DNA of 46,055 bases from a virus. The notes beneath the pieces are model-generated. The model saw only the letters and a program-made list of their open reading frames with translations, was not told where the DNA came from and made no database searches. Each line of letters begins with the position of its first letter. The stretch's first letter is position 1. Position numbers and translations under genes: made by a program. Shown here in pieces: positions 25,904-35,081 of the stretch. Location: IMG/VR virus record IMGVR_UViG_3300008120_007163, positions 1 to 46,055 of that record; one strand, given 5' to 3'.

Positions 25904-26905
25904 ATGTCAAAACCTACAGTATTAATAACGGGTGTAGCAGGTTTATTAGGGAGTCGATTAGCAGACTATCTAATCGAAAACGATATTGCAACCGTTATCG
26001 GTATCGACGATCTATCTGGTGGGTATCATGAGAATATCAATAAGGATGTCGTATTTTATAATATCAAACTGAATTCAGCGCCGCCCGCTGTCGATCAGGT
26101 ATTCAGTACGCATCGACCAGATTATGTTTATCATTTTGCTGCGTATGCTGCCGAAGGGTTATCGCCATTTATACGAGTTTATAACTATCAGAACAATTTG
26201 ATATCGACAACTGTCGTTGTCAATAACTGTATAAAATACGAAGTAAGAAGACTCGTATTCGCATCATCAATGGCAGTATACGGCAACAATAAAGCGCCAT
26301 TCAGTGAAGATTTGCAACCTGCACCGATTGACCCGTATGGTGTAGCAAAGTATGCATGTGAGATGGATATACAAACAGCAGGTCGTCAACACGGTTTAGA
26401 CTGGTGTATAATACGGCCGCACAATGTATACGGTATTAAGCAGAATATATGGGACAAGTATCGTAACGTTTTAGGTATATGGATGTACCAGCATCTAAAT
26501 GGTCATCCGATGACAATTTTCGGTGATGGTAAGCAGAAACGCGCGTTTTCATATATAGATGATTCGGTTGCATCTCTATGGAAAGCCGCAATAGAACCCA
26601 AAGCATCAAAGGAAATTATAAATTTAGGTGGTATACATGAAACAACGATTAATGAAGCAGCTGCCACATTAATTAAAATTATCGGTGAAGGCGAAGTTCA
26701 GCACTTAGAAGGAAGACATGAAGTCAAGTATGCGTGGTCGACATATCAAAAATCGATTGACATTTTAGGATTTGAACATCGAACCGATTTGGAAACTGGA
26801 CTTACCGAAATGTGGAACTGGGCTAAAACGAAACCTATGAAGACTCGAATGGTATGGGATGCGTATGAAATCGAAAACGGATTATATGATTTTTGGAAAA
26901 AATAA
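25904..26905 (+). CDS. NAD-dependent nucleotide-sugar epimerase/dehydratase
   Basis: This extended short-chain dehydrogenase resembles UDP-glucose 4-epimerase. The NAD-binding GxxGxxG is G10/G13/G16 (TGVAGLLG), the acidic residue D35/D36 follows the second strand, and the catalytic triad is S121 or S122, Y145 and K149 (YGVAK). IIRPHNVYG near 163-171 is the usual sugar-binding loop. It is the only sugar-nucleotide enzyme seen in the island, so the phage remodels a host sugar rather than making one from scratch. It starts three bases after the GT2 gene. Confidence 0.85.
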   Translation: MSKPTVLITGVAGLLGSRLADYLIENDIATVIGIDDLSGGYHENINKDVVFYNIKLNSAPPAVDQVFSTHRPDYVYHFAAYAAEGLSPFIRVYNYQNNLISTTVVVNNCIKYEVRRLVFASSMAVYGNNKAPFSEDLQPAPIDPYGVAKYACEMDIQTAGRQHGLDWCIIRPHNVYGIKQNIWDKYRNVLGIWMYQHLNGHPMTIFGDGKQKRAFSYIDDSVASLWKAAIEPKASKEIINLGGIHETTINEAAATLIKIIGEGEVQHLEGRHEVKYAWSTYQKSIDILGFEHRTDLETGLTEMWNWAKTKPMKTRMVWDAYEIENGLYDFWKK

Positions 26906-26908
26906 ATT

Positions 26909-27340
26909 ATGCGAATAACAAATATAGATACACTGTCTGCGCTATTAGATCGATTAGTTACAGAACGTATAAAGCACTATTTTTTTAGTAAAGACGGCTT
27001 AACCGAAAAGGTACTGCATCAAGAACAAGTCATCTCGTCGATTCGAAATAAAATAAGAGAGGTTTTCGAAGAGATAATCGGAGAGAACGGTTATCAGTAT
27101 ATCGGTGAATTACGTACATTCGACGAGAATTCGATTGTTGAAGAACTCGAACAGTTAATTGTAAACGATATTAATATTGGTGAAGCAGACCGTGCAAGAT
27201 TAGAACAAGTTAAAAGTGAGAAGCCCGATATCGAAGTTCTGACACGAAACGAAAAACGTTTAAGGAAGGCGAACGAGGGCCGTGCATCAAATAAAAATAA
27301 AATCGACTATTTTGTCGGCGAAATATTTAAAAAAAGATAA
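26909..27340 (+). CDS. hypothetical helical protein, 143 aa
   Basis: Not recognised. Largely helical and charged, with a likely coiled-coil tendency between 30 and 60 and a basic, lysine-rich C-terminus (NEKRLRKANEGRASNKNK). It starts three bases after the epimerase gene and precedes a broken small gene. No enzymatic motif is visible. Confidence 0.6.
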   Translation: MRITNIDTLSALLDRLVTERIKHYFFSKDGLTEKVLHQEQVISSIRNKIREVFEEIIGENGYQYIGELRTFDENSIVEELEQLIVNDINIGEADRARLEQVKSEKPDIEVLTRNEKRLRKANEGRASNKNKIDYFVGEIFKKR

Positions 27341-27348
27341 GGGAGTCT

Positions 27349-27547
27349 ATGAGTGTATATTCAACAATCGACGAATCATTTGAAAAACCCGTGACAATAT
27401 AGGTTTCACCACGACGCAGTTCTCAAAAAAAGAGATGTAGATCGTGCTGCAACTGAATTTCTAAAAAATAGTACTGAATGGATTACGGAATATCGGTCCG
27501 ATGATAATCCTGGTATATTAATAATTAAAAGAATATCGAATGCCTAA
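27349..27547 (+). pseudogene. small gene interrupted by a +1 frameshift
   Basis: ATG 27349, preceded by GGGAGTCT, opens MSVYSTIDESFEKPVTI and then meets TAG at 27400-27402. The +1 frame reads on from 27395 as YRFHHDAVLKKRDVDRAATE and continues to a stop at 27545-27547, overlapping the next ATG by eight bases. That second part has no start codon. Removing one base near 27400 would give one 66-residue protein. Natural-looking protein on both sides supports a frameshift; a programmed slip at the TAG cannot be excluded. Confidence 0.5.
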
Positions 27548-28442
27548 AAAAATAGTTATTGCCCCAGTATTTTGTGATAGTCATCTAATAAGGTATCAAA
27601 TCGATAATATAGTCGATACGATCGATCCTGATTATATAATCTATAATGAAGGAATGTTCCCACAAGGACCAGAAGGGACTACCGTAGTCGATGATCGATT
27701 TATCGAAGAATTCACTTTAGACGGACATCGTGGTTTCGACTATGCAGAATTGAAACAAATTGTTGAAGATGCACAATATAAATATCCGAACACGAAAATA
27801 ATACTTAATGAGATGCAGTATCCTGAAACTGCAACAGCACCGGAATGCTATTATTTAGCATGTTCAAACTTTAAAGAATTAGGTATAGATATTGCAGAGG
27901 GCGACCTGATCTTTCCGTTTGAAGGTGATGTATTCCATCATGAAGATGCAAAGTCGGACATCGAAAACTATTGTAAACAGTTGACACCTAATACCGGATT
28001 CAGAAGTAACTGGATCGATTTTATCGAAAATCAATACTACGCTGAAAAATCACAATGGATACGTTATAAAAAATCTGCAGAAGATACCAAATCAAGACGA
28101 GTCTGCATATGTTACGGCACAGAGCAGTTCTACCGTGATGTGTTATTGAATTTCATGACACAGAAATATCCAATGTTATATCCGACCGATCTTGTAACCT
28201 ACCATTATGCATGGTGGAGACCAGAAAAATACAGAGATTTGCGTTATGCACAACTAAACCGTGCCGGTGAATATTGGAAAGATTTCGATTCGGCTTTATA
28301 TAAAATACACAATGCGAAAGGTAAGGATATAGGTGACGTGATATTAAGGCCACACTTGTCGGAAAATCTTTCACATCGATACGCGTGTTATGTCGATATC
28401 GAACATCCTAAACATGTAAAACAACACGTCAATTATATATGA
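27540..28442 (+). CDS. putative glycosyltransferase-like protein, 300 aa
   Basis: The N-terminus KIVIAPVFCDSHLIRYQIDN resembles GT-A type enzymes, and GDLIFPFEGDVFHHEDA near 121-137 could be the metal-binding region. A late YHYAWWRPEKYRDLR segment near 221-235 supplies conserved-looking aromatics and histidine. No full family signature is visible, so the call rests on fold resemblance and on lying inside the island. It overlaps the broken small gene by eight bases and the next gene by four. Confidence 0.45.
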   Translation: MPKKIVIAPVFCDSHLIRYQIDNIVDTIDPDYIIYNEGMFPQGPEGTTVVDDRFIEEFTLDGHRGFDYAELKQIVEDAQYKYPNTKIILNEMQYPETATAPECYYLACSNFKELGIDIAEGDLIFPFEGDVFHHEDAKSDIENYCKQLTPNTGFRSNWIDFIENQYYAEKSQWIRYKKSAEDTKSRRVCICYGTEQFYRDVLLNFMTQKYPMLYPTDLVTYHYAWWRPEKYRDLRYAQLNRAGEYWKDFDSALYKIHNAKGKDIGDVILRPHLSENLSHRYACYVDIEHPKHVKQHVNYI

Positions 28443-29101
28443 AGCCTGCATTTATTGTAACGGTACATCAAAGTGCGCAGTATAGACCAAATGGTCATGC
28501 GCTACTCGATACGTACATAAGTTCACTATCGGATAATCTTAAGTTGGAATACGATTTATTCATATTAGAAAACGCATCCGAAAACCCATATACATTTCCA
28601 AAAAATTCACATTACCGATATTTTCCTGACCAACAAGGCGGTATGACACGATGTTGGAATGAAGGTGTGCGAATGGCAATTGAAAACGGCAATGATGTAT
28701 TTTGTGTGACAAACGAGGATTTAATTTTTAACGACACTATTAATAATCTATTTCGAGTTATAGAGGCTCACTCTGAAAGAGATCGATCAGTATATGGGCC
28801 GATATGTGACAATCGAACTACATTCCCACCACAGAGACGAAATACGTGTTCGCATACAATACGCGACATCACAGGCAATCAGTATCCGATTCATGGTTGG
28901 TTCACCGCGTTCAATAAAGAATACTATAATACCTACAACGTAAATGGAAATATTTTCGACCCTGCACTTAAATGGCGAAAACAGGAATGTTTTCAAGAAA
29001 ACAATTGGAAGAAAGGCGCTAAAAGTTTTGTGGTAGATTCTTGTTTGGTGCATCATGAACATATTGGATCTTGGAGAAAACCAGAAAAAATAATAAAATA
29101 G
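28439..29101 (+). CDS. glycosyltransferase-like protein, GT-A type
   Basis: Short, 220 residues. The start AFIVTVHQSAQYRPNGHALLD is typical of GT2-like proteins, and FCVTNEDLIFND near 93-104 occupies the place of the DxD (here NED). The central GGMTRCWNEGVRMAIE near 66-81 matches the conserved helix preceding that motif in GT2 enzymes. Substrate unknown. Overlaps its upstream neighbour by four bases. Confidence 0.6.
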   Translation: MKPAFIVTVHQSAQYRPNGHALLDTYISSLSDNLKLEYDLFILENASENPYTFPKNSHYRYFPDQQGGMTRCWNEGVRMAIENGNDVFCVTNEDLIFNDTINNLFRVIEAHSERDRSVYGPICDNRTTFPPQRRNTCSHTIRDITGNQYPIHGWFTAFNKEYYNTYNVNGNIFDPALKWRKQECFQENNWKKGAKSFVVDSCLVHHEHIGSWRKPEKIIK

Positions 29102-29109
29102 ATAATACA

Positions 29110-30108
29110 ATGCAGAAAAAACCGAAAACAAAAATAGCAATAGGTTGTTTAATACAGTGGTATGAAGTAGACATCATTGAATCGTATCTATCTACATTGC
29201 GTGAAGCGATTACGGTATTCGATTCGGAACACAAAAACGAGGGGCGCGTACACGTAGATCTGTGCGTATGTTCCGATACTTCGTTAGAAAAATGTGTAAG
29301 CACTGAGGTATTGAATCAATCAGTAAATCGAATTGTTGAACTTGCAGATCGTTACGATTTTGAAATATGCGTAATAAATGATCTGTATACAATAGCCGAT
29401 TATCGACGTGAATTCAATACCATGTACTGCGACTCGCACGATGTACTTGTATGGGGCGAATCCGACATGCTTGTACCGGTGACTATGTTTTCCTCAATTC
29501 ATTCACTGCATCAAACGGTATCCGATCAAACACCGAAATATATTGCAACATTCGCATCGTGCAAAATGTGGGACGCGAGTTGGGCCCCTTTAGAGCACCC
29601 GTCGTTTAATCTTAAAAAACATTCCGACGACCCGAAAGACTGGTGGAGTGTACGTTATACAAATACAGTTGAAGACATGGAACGTATAAATAATCTCCAT
29701 GAAACAACCGATATCGAAACGATACAGCCTTTCAAATTTAACGGTTGTGGATTGGTGATATCTTCAGAAATTGTGAAGGCCGGTGTAAATATACCGAAAG
29801 CAGTATTCTTTGTACATGAGGATACGGCATTTCTGTTAGCACTTTCGAAATGCATACCGGATGCAACACAATATCATTTCAAACATATCTACTTGCCGCA
29901 TAATCGGAAGCATCCTAATAAGCGCGCAAATATTTTAGGGGAAGAAGGTATCGATAAAAACAATATTGGACTACTGAGAAAATCGCACTGGTGGTATCCG
30001 ATAGCAAATCAGTATTCGGAATTGAATTGTTACAATCTATATACGCCTAATTATCGATTCAAAACGTGGAAAGACGTATTTGCTCAAAACCCTGAAAATA
30101 AAAAATGA
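29110..30108 (+). CDS. putative glycosyltransferase-like protein, 332 aa
   Basis: ATG 29110 lies just after the previous stop; an upstream ATG at 29071 would overlap that gene. The N-terminus (KIAIGCLIQWYEVDIIESYLS) and LVWGESDMLVP near 115-125 suggest a GT-A domain with ESD in place of DxD. FFVHEDTAFLLAL near 237-249 resembles the later acidic motif of such enzymes. The family was not named with confidence. It overlaps the next gene by four bases. Confidence 0.5.
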   Translation: MQKKPKTKIAIGCLIQWYEVDIIESYLSTLREAITVFDSEHKNEGRVHVDLCVCSDTSLEKCVSTEVLNQSVNRIVELADRYDFEICVINDLYTIADYRREFNTMYCDSHDVLVWGESDMLVPVTMFSSIHSLHQTVSDQTPKYIATFASCKMWDASWAPLEHPSFNLKKHSDDPKDWWSVRYTNTVEDMERINNLHETTDIETIQPFKFNGCGLVISSEIVKAGVNIPKAVFFVHEDTAFLLALSKCIPDATQYHFKHIYLPHNRKHPNKRANILGEEGIDKNNIGLLRKSHWWYPIANQYSELNCYNLYTPNYRFKTWKDVFAQNPENKK

Positions 30109-31046
30109 AAATAGCATTCTTCAGTGAACTTCCATTCACGGGTAAAACCGATAGATCTCATGCAAACATGCGAACCGAATTTGCTTGGTTCGCTGCATTA
30201 AATGCAACACATGTATCGTTTAGAGATATTAAATCTCACAATCAAAACTACGATTTAGGAATCGTTATATTTCCAAAAAAGTTAGCAGATTGGACCGATA
30301 TCGATGTAGTTTCTGAAATTCGTAAATACTGCAAACGTACTGCATTTATGCAAGAAGGTCCGAGTTGGTATTTTCAGGATTTGCCATTAGAACAGAGTCT
30401 GTGGTTTTATGAACAGATGATGTCGGTCGATGTTGTATTTGCACATAACGATGCAGATTTGCGCTACTATTCAGGCCTATTAGAAAAGCCGTGTTATATT
30501 AATCCGGCACTGATGATCGAAGATCTATTAACGAATCTACCTAACATTACACGAGAAAACGCAATCATCGGTGGCAACTTTGTTAGATGGTATGGCGGAT
30601 TCGATTCTTACTTAGTCGCTCAACATTTTGAAAGTGAAATATGGGGCCCTCAAATGGGACGAATGCAAACAGAGGAAAAGGGTATTGTAGGTTTAAATCA
30701 TTTACCGTATCTTAATTGGAAGGATTGGATAGTACAGTTGAATCGTTTTAAATACGCAGTTCACATGATGCCGGTATACGGTGCAGGTACATTCAGTTTA
30801 AATTGTGCGTTTTTAGGCATACCGTGTATAGGAATTAATTATAATGATACCCAACGTTTGTGTTTTCCTGATCTGTCAGTTGACCCCAACGATTTACCCA
30901 AGGCGAAATATCTTGCTGCAAAACTAAAAAATGATGTGGACTTTTATAATGCCATGTCTGCAAGTTCTAAAATATACTATAAGCAGCATTTTTCGGAGAC
31001 GGTATACCTGCAACATTGGCAAGATATAATCGCCAGTTTAGATTAA
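30105..31046 (+). CDS. glycosyltransferase, GT-B-like
   Basis: The N-terminus KIAFFSELPFTGKTDRSHAN is a Rossmann start, and the C-terminal YGAGTFSLNCAFLGIPCIG near 225-243 is the donor-binding loop of GT-B enzymes, though without the usual EX7E glutamates. At 313 residues it is compact. It overlaps the previous gene by four bases. The substrate is not predictable from sequence. Confidence 0.6.
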   Translation: MKIAFFSELPFTGKTDRSHANMRTEFAWFAALNATHVSFRDIKSHNQNYDLGIVIFPKKLADWTDIDVVSEIRKYCKRTAFMQEGPSWYFQDLPLEQSLWFYEQMMSVDVVFAHNDADLRYYSGLLEKPCYINPALMIEDLLTNLPNITRENAIIGGNFVRWYGGFDSYLVAQHFESEIWGPQMGRMQTEEKGIVGLNHLPYLNWKDWIVQLNRFKYAVHMMPVYGAGTFSLNCAFLGIPCIGINYNDTQRLCFPDLSVDPNDLPKAKYLAAKLKNDVDFYNAMSASSKIYYKQHFSETVYLQHWQDIIASLD

Positions 31047-31062
31047 ATAAAAGTATTATATT

Positions 31063-31848
31063 ATGAATGTATTATTTTGGATTGCTGTTAAAAGTGAAAA
31101 CTCTGTTATATCTCAAAAGCACGGCAATTTCGAGTATTTCGAATATTCGAAACGAACTTGGCAATATTGGTGTGAACGTAACGGCGTATTATTTTATGAA
31201 TACGACCATACCGAATACGACACTACTGAACACAAAGTTACATGGACTCGTTGGTTCGACGTATTTGACCAATTAGATACTGCTGGTATAGATTACGAGA
31301 AAATTGCAGTAATCGATGCAAGTACAATGATTAGATGGGATACTCCTAATTTTTTTGAACTCACTAATAATGAGTTAACTGCATTCCAATCATTAGAAAA
31401 TGTTAGATGGATAATGGAGGGCGTCGATGCATATTCTGAATTGTTCAACTCATTCGACTTCGATTATAAAAAGTATGTATCGTGCGGGTTTCAGATCTTT
31501 ACAAAACAACATAGGATCTTTTTAGAAAAATTACGTCAATTTTATTTGGATAATTACGAAAAAATTCGTATATTGGAATCGACTGTAAAACGTGGTACAG
31601 ACCAGCCGATCTATAATTATATGCTTCAAATTGAAAACATTGATGTGAATAGAGACCTACCAAAATCGTATTGGTTGATGCACTTGAATCGGTTTGGCTG
31701 GTTAGGATCTAACTGGCAACTCGCTGAAGATCTTACACCGTATTTTATAAAGTACGGGTACATTTGGGTGTATAGCGGGTTCGACCGAAAACTGAGAGAA
31801 AAATTGATGTCGCATACATGGGATATAATAAAAGAACATTATGAGTAA
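31063..31848 (+). CDS. GT-A glycosyltransferase paralogue with altered DxD
   Basis: This 261-residue protein resembles its downstream neighbour along most of its length: both have a DxxTxIxxDxPN segment, an aromatic YKKYVSCGFQIF-type strand, and a DQPIYNY or DQPVFNF motif. In the neighbour the metal site is DSD; here it is D85-A-S87, so the second aspartate is lost. It may bind donor differently, be a partner subunit, or be inactive. It overlaps the neighbour by eight bases, consistent with tandem duplication. Confidence 0.65.
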   Translation: MNVLFWIAVKSENSVISQKHGNFEYFEYSKRTWQYWCERNGVLFYEYDHTEYDTTEHKVTWTRWFDVFDQLDTAGIDYEKIAVIDASTMIRWDTPNFFELTNNELTAFQSLENVRWIMEGVDAYSELFNSFDFDYKKYVSCGFQIFTKQHRIFLEKLRQFYLDNYEKIRILESTVKRGTDQPIYNYMLQIENIDVNRDLPKSYWLMHLNRFGWLGSNWQLAEDLTPYFIKYGYIWVYSGFDRKLREKLMSHTWDIIKEHYE

Positions 31849-32581
31849 GAACGTAATTTTTATGATAAATATCGTTCAAGACGAACGAAGTAAAAACCAA
31901 GGATACGAGTTTTCTATAAACAGTTGGAAACGTTATGCAGAAACTAATTCGTGTGAACTGTTTGTTTTAAATCAACACATCGATTCCGAATATATGAAGC
32001 CGCAATGGATAAAGATGTATATTCTTGACATCTTAGATAGTAATAATATCGATTACGATCAGGTGTTATATGTAGATTCGGATACAATTATCAAACCTGA
32101 TGCGCCGAATATATTTGATTTGAGTGAGAATAAATTTTGTGCTGTTGCAAATTACGGAGATTATGATTGGGTGTTGCGCAGCATTGAAAACTATTCAAAA
32201 GAACTTTTTGATAATTATAGCTTCCCTTATTATAAATATTTTAATTCGGGTGTGTTATTATTCAATAAAACGCATAAAGAGTTTTTTAAACAGATTCAGA
32301 ATTTTTATGAATCGAATCATTCAAAGATACTATGGATGCAAAAAAACTATGGTGTGGGTAATGACCAACCGGTATTCAATTTTTTTGTTAATAAATACCT
32401 CTATGAAGACTTCAAATTGTTGGGATACGAATGGAATATGCAAGACCTAAATAGGTCTGAACTGATTGGTGACGATCTGCTATTTACAAAATACGGATAC
32501 ATTTACCATTTCAATTGCGGTATTAAACCGAATCCTGGTGTTTGGTTAGAAAAAACATATAATAAATTGTATATAAAGTAA
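31841..32581 (+). CDS. glycosyltransferase, GT-A fold (GT8-like)
   Basis: The metal-binding DxD is D79-S-D81 in YVDSDTIIKPDAPN, followed by YFNSGVLLFNKTHKEFF near 128-144 and NDQPVFNFF near 171-179, all in the order seen in GT8-type enzymes. At 246 residues it is a single catalytic domain. It is the intact member of a tandem pair with the gene upstream. Confidence 0.72.
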   Translation: MSKNVIFMINIVQDERSKNQGYEFSINSWKRYAETNSCELFVLNQHIDSEYMKPQWIKMYILDILDSNNIDYDQVLYVDSDTIIKPDAPNIFDLSENKFCAVANYGDYDWVLRSIENYSKELFDNYSFPYYKYFNSGVLLFNKTHKEFFKQIQNFYESNHSKILWMQKNYGVGNDQPVFNFFVNKYLYEDFKLLGYEWNMQDLNRSELIGDDLLFTKYGYIYHFNCGIKPNPGVWLEKTYNKLYIK

Positions 32582-32588
32582 GGTAAAA

Positions 32589-33785
32589 ATGAAAATCAGT
32601 CTTATATTACCGTCGCGTAATAACTTGAAATATTTAAAATGGGCATATGAATCGATTCGAAAAAATCAAGGATCTCATGAGGTCCAAATTTGCATTGCTG
32701 ATGATGCGTCCAGTGACGGAACGGCTGCCTGGTTGGCTGAGATTACTATGGATGATTCTAATGTGTCTTATATTATCAATGATAGTCCAAACCGTCTTGG
32801 TCATACGATTTTGTATGATAAACTCGTCACTAATGTAGCAAAACACGACATATGCATGATATATCATGCAGACATGTACCTTTGTCCTGGTGCATTAGAT
32901 GAGATAGAACGCTTGATGCAGCCGAAAACTATTGTGTCACTTACTCGTATAGAACCACCTCTACACCCACCAGGACCTGAAAAGATACTAAGAGATTTCG
33001 GTACTGAACCGGAAGACTTCAAAGAATCCGAGTTGTTAGAAGACTTGAAAAATCATCCGTTATATATAAAAAATAAAACAACTGAAGGTGTATTCGCACC
33101 GTGGGCATTTTGGAAAACCGATTTTTTAGAGATCGGTGGGCATGATTGGTTATACGCACCACAATCGAAAGAAGACTCTGATATATTCAATCGTTTCCAT
33201 TTAAACGGAATCCGTTTTGTACAAACATGGCAAGGCTTCGTATATCATATGACATGTAGAGGCAGTCGCCGAAATACTACAGACGGTGCTCCGAATATTC
33301 ACACAAACAATCCTGAATGGGAAGCACAGAATATGCGTTCGACACGTAACTTTATTCGTAAGTGGGGTCACTTTGTGAAACACGATGAATACATGAAACC
33401 GATAGTACCACCTAAATACGACATCGGTATCGTATTGAAAAATGGTGCTGGTATACTGCCTGTATTGGAACCGTGGTGTTCGAAAATCTATGTGGAGTCG
33501 AAATATGAATTGGTTGCAGATTCCTATATACGTTCCGAACAGACTAACACACGTTACGATTTAGCAGGCCGTGTAAAGTGGGACGATACGATTTTCAGTG
33601 ATGTTGTAATCGAAATCGATGAGCGCACATTCACCGAACAAGATTTCGTGTTTTTACAATCGATATCGGAAATACTTGCAAGCGAACCCGATATAACTGG
33701 AACTTTCGAATTAGGTACAATGCGTATTCAGATTCGTAAATTAGTAGACAGTTCACAAGATCTAATTAAAGTAACCAACGAATAA
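32589..33785 (+). CDS. glycosyltransferase family 2 with C-terminal extension
   Basis: The start is a classic GT2 domain: ISLILPSRNNLKYLKWAYES (3-22), then CIADDASSDGTAAWL (36-50), with HADMYLCPGAL near 94-104 in the DxD position and GGHDWLYAPQSKEDSD near 186-201 as the acceptor-side acidic motif. After about residue 275 a separate domain of about 120 residues follows (PPKYDIGIVLKNGAG onward), which I cannot name. It closes the glycosyltransferase island. Confidence 0.78.
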   Translation: MKISLILPSRNNLKYLKWAYESIRKNQGSHEVQICIADDASSDGTAAWLAEITMDDSNVSYIINDSPNRLGHTILYDKLVTNVAKHDICMIYHADMYLCPGALDEIERLMQPKTIVSLTRIEPPLHPPGPEKILRDFGTEPEDFKESELLEDLKNHPLYIKNKTTEGVFAPWAFWKTDFLEIGGHDWLYAPQSKEDSDIFNRFHLNGIRFVQTWQGFVYHMTCRGSRRNTTDGAPNIHTNNPEWEAQNMRSTRNFIRKWGHFVKHDEYMKPIVPPKYDIGIVLKNGAGILPVLEPWCSKIYVESKYELVADSYIRSEQTNTRYDLAGRVKWDDTIFSDVVIEIDERTFTEQDFVFLQSISEILASEPDITGTFELGTMRIQIRKLVDSSQDLIKVTNE

Positions 33786-33786
33786 C

Positions 33787-34026
33787 ATGATATACTATCT
33801 ATTACTGCCTGGTGATACAGAGGCAGATACAGTCAACGACACAAATATATTAGGTGAGGTATCGTTCAAACGATTCAAGAAATCTGGTGGATTAGATGTG
33901 TTGATTAAAATAACAAAGGAGCGTCCTGATCTCATCGAACAGTTACGTATATATGATGAGAAATCGAAACGATATACTGTAGATGAATTCCTTAATATTT
34001 TAGAAAAATATACTAATTATAAATAA
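33787..34026 (+). CDS. conserved T4-like phage hypothetical protein, 79 aa
   Basis: The N-terminus MIYYLLLPGDTEADTVNDTN and the later RIYDEKSKRYTVDEFL match a small hypothetical protein I associate with T4-like phages. It contains no catalytic motif I can assign. It starts one base after the GT2 stop. Confidence 0.65.
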   Translation: MIYYLLLPGDTEADTVNDTNILGEVSFKRFKKSGGLDVLIKITKERPDLIEQLRIYDEKSKRYTVDEFLNILEKYTNYK

Positions 34027-34035
34027 AGAAAGCCT

Positions 34036-34530
34036 ATGTATTATTTCGATAATCGTTTATTAGCACAATATTTAGCCACTGGTGTTGACGTTAAAGTGTA
34101 TGTCGACGGCGTATACTATGTATTAGCAAGTGCTGAAGACGTTAGCAATCCGGTCGTCGGTTATGGTTATGACCTCAACGGCAAAACATTCGAATTCGAC
34201 TATCGTGGAATCGAACACATACTTGTAAATGGTGTGCCGATCGACATGGAACAATTAGAAAAAGCCTATAAAGGCGGCGACGAGAAATCGAAAGACGGTG
34301 AAGCGGAAGCCGATAAGACCGAACCAAAAAAAGATGAGAAAGAAAAGAAGGAATCGATTAGTATAGGTGACTATGTGCAAAATGTCGATTTTACACGACC
34401 TGAATTTTTAACGAAAGGTTCGGTTGTACTTGTCGAATGGGGTTGGGTCACATACGAATACTATTCAGATGATGCTAAACGTCTAACACGTAGAACCGTG
34501 CATGAACGAATGGTTAAAAAAATTGGTTAA
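34036..34530 (+). CDS. hypothetical protein with charged linker, 164 aa
   Basis: Two folded-looking parts are separated by a strongly charged, low-complexity linker rich in lysine, glutamate and aspartate at about 77-106. The N-terminal part is strand-rich (VDVKVYVDGVYYVLA), and the C-terminal part (GSVVLVEWGWVTYEYY) also. This suggests two small domains on a flexible tether. Function unknown. Confidence 0.65.
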   Translation: MYYFDNRLLAQYLATGVDVKVYVDGVYYVLASAEDVSNPVVGYGYDLNGKTFEFDYRGIEHILVNGVPIDMEQLEKAYKGGDEKSKDGEAEADKTEPKKDEKEKKESISIGDYVQNVDFTRPEFLTKGSVVLVEWGWVTYEYYSDDAKRLTRRTVHERMVKKIG

Positions 34531-34586
34531 ACAGCGTTTTAATATTTTTAGGTTTCATACTTATATGAAATTTAGGAAAATGTTTT

Positions 34587-34757
34587 ATGAAACCGAAATT
34601 AGAGAGTGTGATAAAAGTGTATGATGACTATACGATCGGGTATATTAGATACGGTAGCATCAACATTTGGGCTTCATACGGTCCGTTAACGGATGCGATG
34701 TATCGTCTAACTGCAAAACTTAAAGAATTTAACGAACGTTATCGTTTCTATAAATAG
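34587..34757 (+). CDS. hypothetical protein, 56 aa
   Basis: This short frame begins MKPKLESVIKVYDDYTIGYI and ends ERYRFYK. It fills the space between two larger genes, ends nine bases before the next ATG, and has protein-like composition. Just upstream, TTTCATA-CTTA-TATGAAA at about 34553-34570 is a small A/T-rich hairpin that could be regulatory. Function unknown. Confidence 0.55.
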   Translation: MKPKLESVIKVYDDYTIGYIRYGSINIWASYGPLTDAMYRLTAKLKEFNERYRFYK

Positions 34758-34766
34758 TTCTATACC

Positions 34767-35081
34767 ATGTCGAAGAAATGCAATTCTTGTAACTCTGATA
34801 GTATCAGACTCTATTTACCGAATATCGAATTCACCGATTCGCAGTATGGCACAATCAAACAGACACTACTGACTGTAGGCGAATTCCATGACATACAGGC
34901 CGAAGGTACAATCGTATCGCTTAAAATGCAGCGAATGATGCTACGCTCAAAAATTATATCCTCTGTGTCGGATTCGATAATATACAGTGGTGAAGAAACG
35001 ACCGCTAAAAAATTGCAAGAAGCACTGCATGTACAAGGCATACGGTCCTATATTCAAACATCAAAAGATTTAATAAAATGA
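34767..35081 (+). CDS. hypothetical protein with N-terminal CxxC, 104 aa
   Basis: C5 and C8 (KKCNSCNSD) could form half of a zinc site, but no second pair follows, so an assembled ribbon would need a dimer. The rest is a mixture of helix and strand with no named motif. It overlaps the membrane-protein gene by four bases. Confidence 0.6.
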   Translation: MSKKCNSCNSDSIRLYLPNIEFTDSQYGTIKQTLLTVGEFHDIQAEGTIVSLKMQRMMLRSKIISSVSDSIIYSGEETTAKKLQEALHVQGIRSYIQTSKDLIK

